This document shows, in pieces, positions 1-7,240 of a stretch of 34,119 nucleotides of DNA. Positions within the stretch are counted from its first letter, which is position 1, and each line of letters starts with the position of its first letter. This DNA is from Verrucomicrobiota bacterium (lineage in GTDB: Bacteria > Verrucomicrobiota > Kiritimatiellia > RFP12 > UBA1067): the NCBI GenBank assembly GCA_016288465.1, contig JAEEZC010000232.1, forward strand, positions 1 through 34,119, in the 5' to 3' direction. Made by a program: the position numbers and the translations under genes. The notes beneath the pieces were generated by a model that was not told the DNA's origin, searched no databases, and saw nothing but the letters and a program-made list of their open reading frames with translations.

Positions 1-1
1 C

Positions 2-124
2 AAGGCGGCGTTTCAGGGGGAGGACATGAAGATATACCCCTTCTTCGGTCCATCGGCTGGAACGACATGCGAAAGCCGGGTCTGCGAAACGGCGACCCAG
101 CCTAATACCGACGGGCAACTTTGA
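2..124 (+). CDS. C-terminal fragment of a possible upstream CDS (5' end outside window)
   Basis: Frame 2 is open from the window edge to TGA at 122-124 (KAAFQGEDMKIYPFFGPSAGTTCESRVCETATQPNTDGQL*). Frame 1 is also open to position 105, so the coding assignment is weak. Confidence 0.25.
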   Translation, partial: KAAFQGEDMKIYPFFGPSAGTTCESRVCETATQPNTDGQL

Positions 125-188
125 AGGCCCGTCGGCCGACTGGGCACCCCGCCGTTTCAGGCCGTCAAAGGCCAACGGCGGGCTGGGT
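78..188. other. Multi-stem inverted-repeat region (candidate structured RNA/DNA element)
   Basis: Perfect inverted repeats: ACCCAGCC 95-102 / GGCTGGGT 181-188; CCGACGGGC 108-116 / GCCCGTCGG 127-135; CCCGCCGTT 148-156 / AACGGCGGG 174-182, with an inner GGCC 160-163 / GGCC 170-173. Confidence 0.5.
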
Positions 189-297
189 ACACGGGGTAGG
201 CGCTCTCCCTACACGGGGTAGGCGTTCTTCCTACACGGGGGGTTTGACCTTCCTACACGGAGGGTTTGACTTTCCTACACGAGATTTCGGTAGTTAG
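188..297. repeat. Five tandem copies of a 22-bp unit beginning TACACG
   Basis: TACACG at 188, 210, 232, 254 and 276, exactly 22 bp apart. Units: TACACGGGGTAGGCGCTCTCCC, TACACGGGGTAGGCGTTCTTCC, TACACGGGGGGTTTGACCTTCC, TACACGGAGGGTTTGACTTTCC, TACACGAGATTTCGG... Confidence 0.85.
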
Positions 298-465
298 CAG
301 TTAGGAAAAATCCAAAACCAACGTTGGAAATTTTCGTTTCCTCTGGAGGGAACACCACGGTGCACGGCATTTGACGAACGGGACATGTCGGGAAAGCCCA
401 TCTTCTTCGACCGGGCGCACGCTATTCTGACGAATTGCGCGCGACAAGCGGCAGAATGTGGCAAT

Positions 466-495
466 TTGACTGGCTACCCGCAAAAGTGATAAAAT
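466..495 (+). promoter_or_regulatory. Predicted sigma70-type promoter for the InlB-repeat protein gene
   Basis: TTGACT (466-471), 18-bp spacer, TAAAAT (490-495) preceded by TGA (extended -10 TG-A-TAAAAT). Confidence 0.55.
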
Positions 496-570
496 ACACG
501 GCCAATTCTTGCGGTTGAAGCGGGGATGTCCTACTATCTGCACGAAACAGACCAAACGGAACACGATGAT

Positions 571-3500
571 ATGAAAAAGCTCTATGCCTCGTCCGCGGCA
601 TTCGCCCTGGCCGTTTCTCTTTGCGCACATGGCGCTTTGCCCCCTTTCACGACAGGCGGAGACGACGGCGTCGGCTGGAGTGTCCAGAGCAATGCCGTCT
701 GGCAGAGCGGCGCGATAGGCGACAACCAGTCCACCTGGCTCGAATTCACGGTTACGAACACCCCGTGTCTCGTGTTTTTCGACTGGAAGGTGAGTTCGGA
801 GTCCGGTTGGGACAAGCTGCATTACTATGTTGACGACGTCGAGGCGTCCGATTCGCCAATTAGCGGAGAAGTCGACTGGACGCACAATGCATTCGAGCTT
901 TACGGCACCAACACCTGCATAGTGCGCTTCGTATACGAAAAGGACGGCAGCTCAAGCGGAGGCTCGGACTGCGGATGGGTAAGAAACTTCTCCACGACGC
1001 AAGCAAAACCGCGCACACTGCTGCTAAACGAAAACACAGGAACGACAAACACGACAGAACATACCGTTTATGACGATGCGCCCCTTGGCGCGCTGCCGGT
1101 TCCGACGATGAGCGGCATGGTGTTCGTCGGCTGGTTTACAGACGCTGAAGGCGGAGAACTGGTGACGGCGGAGTCAATTGTCGACGCCTCCTGGACGACG
1201 CTCTATGCGCACTGGGAGGAATCGCCCTTCTCCGCGTCTGGCGGCGCGGCGGACTGGACCGTTGAAGCGGACGGCAGCTGGAAGAGCGGCGCGATAGGCG
1301 ACAGCCAGACCACATGGATAGAGATTATCGTCACCAATGCGCCGTGCATAGTGTCCTTCGACTGGAAAGTCAGCTCGGAGAGAAACTGCGACAAACTGCA
1401 CTGCCGTCTGGACGGAGCCGAAGTGCCAGATTCGCCCATTAGCGGAGAGAAGGACTGGAATGCAAGATCGCTGGAAATCACCGGAACGGAGACTTGCACA
1501 GTGCGTTTCGAATACGCAAAGGACGGCAGCGTACCCAGCGGTTCGGACTGCGGATGGGTAAGGAATTTCGCTATAGTCCCGATAGAAACGCGCACGGTGC
1601 TTCTGAACGCGAACGGCGGAACACTATCGACAGACAGCATTAGGGTTATAGAAGGCGCTGCCGTCGGCGAACTGCCTGTACCTAGCAAGAGCGGACATCT
1701 GTTCCTCGGATGGTTCACCGAATCGGAAGGCGGAGACAAGGTGACGGCGGAGTCCATTGTCGACGCTTCATGGACGACGCTATACGCGCACTGGGAGAAA
1801 TTGCCTTTCTCCGCAACAGGCGGCCATGCCGACTGGACGGTGGAAGGAGACGGAAGTTGGAAAAGCGGCGCCATAGGCCACAACCAGACAACATGGATAG
1901 AGATTGCCATTACCAATGCGCCGTGCCTGGTGTCTTTCGAATGGAAGGTCAGCTCGGAGAGCTACGACGAACTTCATTGCCTTCTGGACGGCGTCGACGT
2001 GCCAGGTTCGCCTGTTAGCGGAGAGGAAGACTGGACGACTAAATCCATTTTTGCTAACGTAACGGGAACTTGCACAGTTCGTTTCGAATACAAGAAAGAC
2101 GGGAGGACAAACGCAGGATACGACTGCGGCTACGTGAAGAATTTTTCAGTAGTCCCCGTAGTGACCCGCACGTTGCTCCTGAATGCGAACAACGGAGCGC
2201 CATCGCCATATAGCATTAGCGTCCTAGACGGCCAGGCAATTGGCGAGCTGCCCGTGCCAAGGATGGTCGGATATCAGTTCCTCGGATGGTTCACCGAATC
2301 GGAAGGCGGAGAGCTTGTGACGGGGGAGTCCATTGTCGACGCTTCCTGGACGACGCTCTACGCGCACTGGGAGGAATCCCCCTTCTCAGCGATGGGCGGC
2401 AATGCCGACTGGACGGTGGAGGCGGACGGAAGCTGGAAGAGCGGCGCGATAGGCGTCAACCAGACAACATGGATTGAAATTGACTTTACCAATGCACCGT
2501 GCAACGTGTCTTTCAGCTGGAAGGCAAGCTCTGAAAAGGGCTACGACAAGCTTCACTGCTATTTGGACGGAAGCGCAAACGATACCGTACCCGCAATAAG
2601 CGGAGAAATGCTCGAATGGGAAGACGTGTCCTTCCAGGTTCTAGAGGCCGGAATTCACACGGTAAGGTTTGCCTACACGACCGACGGCAGCAACAATCTA
2701 CACGACAACTGCGGCTGGGTGAAGGACTTCGCGGCAGTCTCCATCGAAATGCGCGTTCTGCCGCTGAACGCCAACGGCGGCGAGTGCGCGACTGACGAAA
2801 TTCTCGTAGGCGAAGGCGGAACCGTCGGCGAACTGCCGGTTCCGACATTGAGCGGGCACTTGTTCCTCGGCTGGTTCACGGAGCCGGAGGGCGGAGACAA
2901 GGTGACGGCGGCATCGACAGTCGACATTGGCTGGACGGAGCTTTATGCGCACTGGATGAAGTCCCCTTTCTCCGCGGCAGGAGGAGCGGACTACTGGTCC
3001 GTTGACGACGACGGAAGCTGGAGGAGCGGCGTTGCAGACGGCGGACAGTCGTCGTGGGCGGAAATAACGGTATCGAACACGCCATGCAGAGTGTCCTTCA
3101 AGTGGAAGACCAGCTCGGAGGGAACGAACGACACTCTGCGCTGCTACGTCGACTATGCCGGCGAAGGCGGCAGGGACGCCGCGCCGGCGATAAGCGGAAT
3201 CATGGACGACTGGGAAACGGTCAACCTTCTCATAGCCGAGCCTGGAATACACACTGTGCGGTTCGCATACGTCAAGAACGACAGCGTTGACGAGGGCGAA
3301 GACTGCGGATGGGTGAAGGAATTCAGGCCAGTCGACGTGCAACCGCGAACTCTGGAGCTGGACGCGTGCGGCGGCACCTGCGAGACGGATCAGAAGCCGG
3401 TCTGCAACGGATGCCTAGTCGGGGAGCTGCCGGTTCCTGTCTGGAGCGGCATGCTGTTCAGAGGCTGGTTCACGGAGGAGACAGGAGGCGACCGTGTGAC

Positions 3501-4920
3501 CGCGACCAACGTGACGGAGATTTCGTGGACGGCGCTCTACGCGCACTGGATGGCGTCCCCCTTCTCCGCAACTGGCGGCGACGCGGTCTGGACGGTCTCC
3601 GACGACGGAATCTGGCAGAGCGGCGCGATAACGAACTCCCAGAGCTCCTGGGCCGAGCTCACCGTCACGAACACGCCGTGCCTCATTTCCTTCAAGTGGA
3701 AGACAAGCTCGGAGAGGTACGACAAACTTCGCTGCTACATGGACTATGGGTCATACTACTCTTCAGACAGAGGCGAAATCAGCGGAATAAACGACGACTG
3801 GACCGAGGCATCATTCATGATCAACTGGGAAGGATCCCACACAATACGATTCCAGTACGAAAAAGACTACTCCGACAACAGCGCAGACGTGGGCGAAGAC
3901 TGCGGATGGGTAAAAGACTTCGCGGCCACGAAAACCCGCACTTTGTATTTTGACGCCAACGGAGGGGATGCGGTTGAGACCGAGACACTCGTTGCCGACG
4001 GCTTTCCCGTAGGAAGACTGCGCAATCCGTCAAGGGAATACCACAAGTTCCTAGGCTGGTTCACGGACGCGACAGGCGGCGAACATGTCACGGAGGACAC
4101 GCCGATGCAAGCCGCCTGGACGACGCTGTACGCGCACTGGGAAAGTTCGCCGTTCATCGAGCAAAGCGGAGCGCCTTGCTGGTTCCTCGACGCCGACGGC
4201 AGCTGGCGGAGCGGCGCGATAGGCGGCAACAGCTCAACTTGGGTCGAATTCGCGGTGACGAACGCGCCATGCACTGTGTCTTTCGACTGGAAGGTCAGCT
4301 CGGAGGCGGACTTCGACAAACTGTCCTGCACTCTGGACGGCGAGGTCGTGACAGAGCCGATCAGCGGAACGACCGACTGGAGCGTCATATCGTTCGAGAT
4401 CACCGAGGCAGGCGACCACAGAGTCCGAATAAAATACGAAAAGGACGGCGGCGGCGAGGGCGGCGAAGACTGCGGCTGGTTCAGAAACTTCACCGCCATC
4501 GCCGAAAGCTCTGCAGAAGAGGACGTCATCGTGGACGCAGGCGGCGGCAAGACGGTCCGCGTTCCGCAGGCGTGGCTCGCCAGGCATGCGATTGCGCTCG
4601 CGGCGCACAACGGCAACGCGGCGGAATACCTCCACTCTGCTGCCGCCAACGGACGGAAGGTCTGGGAGTGCTACGTGCTGGGACTTGACCCCGAAGAGAA
4701 GGACGACTTCAGGATCACGTCGTTCCCGATGAAGGCCGACGGCACGCCCGACCTGCAGAACATAACGATGCATCCGGCGCACAGCGACTGGAACCTCTCC
4801 GAAGCGCAGCCGAAGCTGAAAGGCGCGGCGCGTCTCGGCGGCGGCGCGGAGTGGCAGACGGTCACGGACGAGAACCAGTCGACGTTCCGCTTCTTCAGGC
4901 TCGAAGTCGTGCTGCCATAG
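571..4920 (+). CDS. Large secreted modular protein: seven beta-sandwich-like modules alternating with six InlB B-repeat (Listeria-Bacteroides repeat) domains
   Basis: ORF 526-4920. The start at 571 gives a signal peptide (MKKLYASSAAFALAVSLCAHG). Recurrent GWFTE..GG..VTA.S.VD.SWTTLYAHWE is the InlB/List-Bact repeat motif. Confidence 0.85.
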   Translation: MKKLYASSAAFALAVSLCAHGALPPFTTGGDDGVGWSVQSNAVWQSGAIGDNQSTWLEFTVTNTPCLVFFDWKVSSESGWDKLHYYVDDVEASDSPISGEVDWTHNAFELYGTNTCIVRFVYEKDGSSSGGSDCGWVRNFSTTQAKPRTLLLNENTGTTNTTEHTVYDDAPLGALPVPTMSGMVFVGWFTDAEGGELVTAESIVDASWTTLYAHWEESPFSASGGAADWTVEADGSWKSGAIGDSQTTWIEIIVTNAPCIVSFDWKVSSERNCDKLHCRLDGAEVPDSPISGEKDWNARSLEITGTETCTVRFEYAKDGSVPSGSDCGWVRNFAIVPIETRTVLLNANGGTLSTDSIRVIEGAAVGELPVPSKSGHLFLGWFTESEGGDKVTAESIVDASWTTLYAHWEKLPFSATGGHADWTVEGDGSWKSGAIGHNQTTWIEIAITNAPCLVSFEWKVSSESYDELHCLLDGVDVPGSPVSGEEDWTTKSIFANVTGTCTVRFEYKKDGRTNAGYDCGYVKNFSVVPVVTRTLLLNANNGAPSPYSISVLDGQAIGELPVPRMVGYQFLGWFTESEGGELVTGESIVDASWTTLYAHWEESPFSAMGGNADWTVEADGSWKSGAIGVNQTTWIEIDFTNAPCNVSFSWKASSEKGYDKLHCYLDGSANDTVPAISGEMLEWEDVSFQVLEAGIHTVRFAYTTDGSNNLHDNCGWVKDFAAVSIEMRVLPLNANGGECATDEILVGEGGTVGELPVPTLSGHLFLGWFTEPEGGDKVTAASTVDIGWTELYAHWMKSPFSAAGGADYWSVDDDGSWRSGVADGGQSSWAEITVSNTPCRVSFKWKTSSEGTNDTLRCYVDYAGEGGRDAAPAISGIMDDWETVNLLIAEPGIHTVRFAYVKNDSVDEGEDCGWVKEFRPVDVQPRTLELDACGGTCETDQKPVCNGCLVGELPVPVWSGMLFRGWFTEETGGDRVTATNVTEISWTALYAHWMASPFSATGGDAVWTVSDDGIWQSGAITNSQSSWAELTVTNTPCLISFKWKTSSERYDKLRCYMDYGSYYSSDRGEISGINDDWTEASFMINWEGSHTIRFQYEKDYSDNSADVGEDCGWVKDFAATKTRTLYFDANGGDAVETETLVADGFPVGRLRNPSREYHKFLGWFTDATGGEHVTEDTPMQAAWTTLYAHWESSPFIEQSGAPCWFLDADGSWRSGAIGGNSSTWVEFAVTNAPCTVSFDWKVSSEADFDKLSCTLDGEVVTEPISGTTDWSVISFEITEAGDHRVRIKYEKDGGGEGGEDCGWFRNFTAIAESSAEEDVIVDAGGGKTVRVPQAWLARHAIALAAHNGNAAEYLHSAAANGRKVWECYVLGLDPEEKDDFRITSFPMKADGTPDLQNITMHPAHSDWNLSEAQPKLKGAARLGGGAEWQTVTDENQSTFRFFRLEVVLP
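1012..4143 (+). repeat. In-frame long tandem repeats (about 576-594 bp, about 192-198 aa) encoding module plus InlB B-repeat
   Basis: Equivalent positions of the (F)xGWFT motif at 1123, 1702, 2278, 2863, 3457 and 4048 give periods of 579, 576, 585, 594 and 591 bp, all multiples of 3. TTCCTCGGATGGTTCACCGAATCGGAAGGCGGAGA is identical at 1702 and 2278. Confidence 0.85.
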
Positions 4921-4951
4921 CCAGTGAAGCGTCGGACAAAGACTCAATATA

Positions 4952-4960
4952 TGGTATAAT
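4952..4960 (+). promoter_or_regulatory. Extended -10 element TGGTATAAT, 7 nt upstream of the thyX-like ATG
   Basis: Perfect TGn-TATAAT match; 7 nt between the hexamer and ATG 4968. Confidence 0.65.
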
Positions 4961-4967
4961 ACAGCGC

Positions 4968-5579
4968 ATGACACCCAAGATCAAATTTCTGAAGGTAAAA
5001 GGCACATGGCGTGAAGTCGCCGATGCCGCACGCACAACCATCAGGCAGGACGAAGGCACCGGCGAGCCGAGCGCAAGGTGGAAGAAACGGATACTTCTTG
5101 CCGAACACTCACCAATTCGCAAGCTCTGCTTCAACTGGAAGTGGTCCGACCTTCCGTATTGGGTGTCGGTGCATTTCGTCCGCCACAAATTCGGCATCGA
5201 GCACTTCGTCTCGACCCAGCGCAGCGACCGCACGGGCGTCGTGCGCGATGCTAACCGCCAGGACGCGCCCGTCATGCACGAATGCTTCGCCAATGCGCAG
5301 GCGCTGATGTTCATCTCGCGCCGCCGCCTTTGCGGGCAGGCAAGCGCCGAGACAAGGGCGGCATGGCGCATGGTAGTGGACGCGGTCGCGGCGAAGGAGC
5401 CCGAAGTCGCCTCCTGCTGCGTGCCCGAGTGCGTCTACCGCGGCTTCTGCCCCGAATTCAAGCCTTGCGGATTCTTCGGCACTAAGGCGTACGAGAAGGC
5501 GCTCGCCGACTATCGCGCGATCCCGCAGGCCGCCTCCCCTTCCGCCGCGGCTTCGGCGAAGAGCGCCTCTGCAGACTGA
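4968..5579 (+). CDS. FAD-dependent thymidylate synthase (ThyX)-like protein, divergent
   Basis: MTPKIKFLKVKGTWREVADAARTTIR... with VRHKFGIEHFVSTQRSDR at the place of the ThyX RHRxxSxNExSxRY motif, followed by NAQALMFISRRRLCGQASAETR. Confidence 0.75.
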   Translation: MTPKIKFLKVKGTWREVADAARTTIRQDEGTGEPSARWKKRILLAEHSPIRKLCFNWKWSDLPYWVSVHFVRHKFGIEHFVSTQRSDRTGVVRDANRQDAPVMHECFANAQALMFISRRRLCGQASAETRAAWRMVVDAVAAKEPEVASCCVPECVYRGFCPEFKPCGFFGTKAYEKALADYRAIPQAASPSAAASAKSASAD

Positions 5580-6444
5580 CAGGCGCGGCGGAGCCGCCTC
5601 CGCTTGCCGCGGCAATCGGCGCGGGCTCAAGACGGGCGAAGACCGCAAAATGGTCCGAGAGGCCGGCGTTCGGCACAAGAGAGGGTGTGCCGACGGCGGC
5701 CATGCCTTTGGCCATGATGTAGTCCAGGGCGCTGTCGCCGTAGCGTCTGTTGGGATGGGTGCCGCGTCCGTTCGGCGGCATGAGCGAGATGAGATTCGCG
5801 TAGCCGGCCGCGTCGAGAGACGAGAAGATGGTCTCGGCCGCGAACTCGCCGCGCCATCTGTCTGCGTTGAAGTCCCCTGCAAGCACGACCCTCGGAGCCC
5901 CTTTCACCAAGGCGATGAACTGGTCGATGGCGTCAGTCCTCTTGGCGCGGTTCTCGTCCGCAAGGGCCTTGGTCGTGGCGCCGTAGTTCGACTTCAGGTG
6001 GACGGCGTAGACCTGTGCGGTCACTGCGGGCGAGACCACAACCGCCGCGAACGCGTAGCCGCGCGGCGGATTTGACTCGCGTCCGCGCTGCCATCGGCCC
6101 CAACCAGAGTCCGCAACGGGAAGAGTCGTAAGTATCGCGTCCTGCTGCTGGTCGAAGCGGTCGCGGCGGCGGTAGGCAGAGATGGACGCCAGCTTCAGTC
6201 CGGGACGTCCGATTCTGGCGGCAAGCGCCTCGGCGACTTCGCGATTGCGAATCTCATTGAGGACGATCACGACGCCTTCGGAGCCGGAGGGATCAGCCGC
6301 GGCGAGCCCGTCGGAGAGCATCTTGCCGGCGGCCGCGATCGTCGCCGCCTCTACGTCAGGGTGCGCCCGGTGCTCGGCGCGGCCGGACGGAAACCAGTTA
6401 CCGTTCCACGTGCCGACAACGAGCGCCAGGATCGCGGCGAGCAT
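5482..6444 (-). CDS. Endonuclease/exonuclease/phosphatase (EEP) fold protein with N-terminal signal/anchor
   Basis: MLAAILALVVGTWNGNWFPSG...VVIVLNEIRN...VYAVHLKSN...VVLAGDFNADRW...DSALDYIMA...LSDHFAVFARL: the ordered EEP motifs (N-W, E, H-K, GDFN, SDH). Confidence 0.8.
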   Translation of the reverse strand: MLAAILALVVGTWNGNWFPSGRAEHRAHPDVEAATIAAAGKMLSDGLAAADPSGSEGVVIVLNEIRNREVAEALAARIGRPGLKLASISAYRRRDRFDQQQDAILTTLPVADSGWGRWQRGRESNPPRGYAFAAVVVSPAVTAQVYAVHLKSNYGATTKALADENRAKRTDAIDQFIALVKGAPRVVLAGDFNADRWRGEFAAETIFSSLDAAGYANLISLMPPNGRGTHPNRRYGDSALDYIMAKGMAAVGTPSLVPNAGLSDHFAVFARLEPAPIAAASGGGSAAPVSLQRRSSPKPRRKGRRPAGSRDSRRAPSRTP

Positions 6445-6453
6445 GTCGTCACC

Positions 6454-7200
6454 TCAAATCGCCTTTATCACGGGCGCCGGCGGGCGGTTGTAGACGCGCG
6501 AGTTCGGCGGGACGGACGAGATGAGCCAGACGCTGCCGCCGATCTCGGAGCCGCGGCCTACGGTCGTGTCGCCGCCGAGAACCGTTGCGCCGGCGTAGAT
6601 CACGACGTCGTCCTCCACGTTCGGATGGCGCTTGATGCCCTTGACCAGCGCGCCGGTGACAGGGTCTTTGTCAAAAGACTTCGCGCCGAGCGTCACGCCC
6701 TGGTAGAGCTTCACGTTTCTGCCGATGACGCACGTCTCGCCTATCACGACGCCTGTGCCATGGTCGATGAAGAACCTCTCGCCGATCTTGGCGCCGGGAT
6801 GGATGTCGATGCCGGTCTTCGAGTGGGCAAGCTCGCTCATGATGCGCGGGATTATCGGCACCTTCAGCTCGTACAGCACATGGGCAAGGCGGTGGACGGT
6901 GACTGCGTAGAGGCCGGGATACGCCATAACGACCTCCATCGGACTAGTCGCGGCAGGGTCGCCCTCGTATGCGGCCTGCACATCCGTCTCGACAAGCCGC
7001 TTGACCTCCGGCAGCGCGGAAATGAAGCTCTTCACGACCTCCTTAGCGTCGCGGCCGGGGCACAGAAGGCCGACTTCACGTTCAAGGGAGGACGCCACGG
7101 CGCCTTCAATGTCCCTGTTACCCAACCCGTCATAGGCGCATGGATGCAGGAGCTCCATGCAGCGTTGCACGACTAACGCGATTCTCTGAGGCAATGTCAT
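6454..7200 (-). CDS. cysE: Serine O-acetyltransferase (left-handed beta-helix hexapeptide acyltransferase)
   Basis: GIDIHPGAKIGERFFIDHGTGVVIGETCVIGRNVKLYQGVTLGAKSF...KRHPNVEDDVVIYAGATVLGG is diagnostic of CysE/SAT. Confidence 0.92.
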   Translation of the reverse strand: MTLPQRIALVVQRCMELLHPCAYDGLGNRDIEGAVASSLEREVGLLCPGRDAKEVVKSFISALPEVKRLVETDVQAAYEGDPAATSPMEVVMAYPGLYAVTVHRLAHVLYELKVPIIPRIMSELAHSKTGIDIHPGAKIGERFFIDHGTGVVIGETCVIGRNVKLYQGVTLGAKSFDKDPVTGALVKGIKRHPNVEDDVVIYAGATVLGGDTTVGRGSEIGGSVWLISSVPPNSRVYNRPPAPVIKAI

Positions 7201-7207
7201 GCCGAAT

Positions 7208-7216
7208 ATTATACCA
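7208..7216 (-). promoter_or_regulatory. Extended -10 element TGGTATAAT, 7 nt upstream of the cysE ATG
   Basis: ATTATACCA on +; cysE ATG at 7200-7198; spacer 7201-7207. Confidence 0.65.
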
Positions 7217-7240
7217 TACCGTGCAATAGGCGGCGTCGCG

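Noticed and set aside
60-190. Integron attC site or retron/DGR element from the inverted repeats
   Set aside because: No attC core sites (GTTRRRY/RYYYAAC) were recognised and no integrase or reverse transcriptase is encoded in the window.
188-297. CRISPR array
   Set aside because: The 22-bp units are directly contiguous with no unique spacers, and no cas genes are present.
301-885. Minus-strand ORFs 301-885 and 422-628
   Set aside because: They run antisense into the repeat-protein gene and its promoter, with no signal peptide or family motif.
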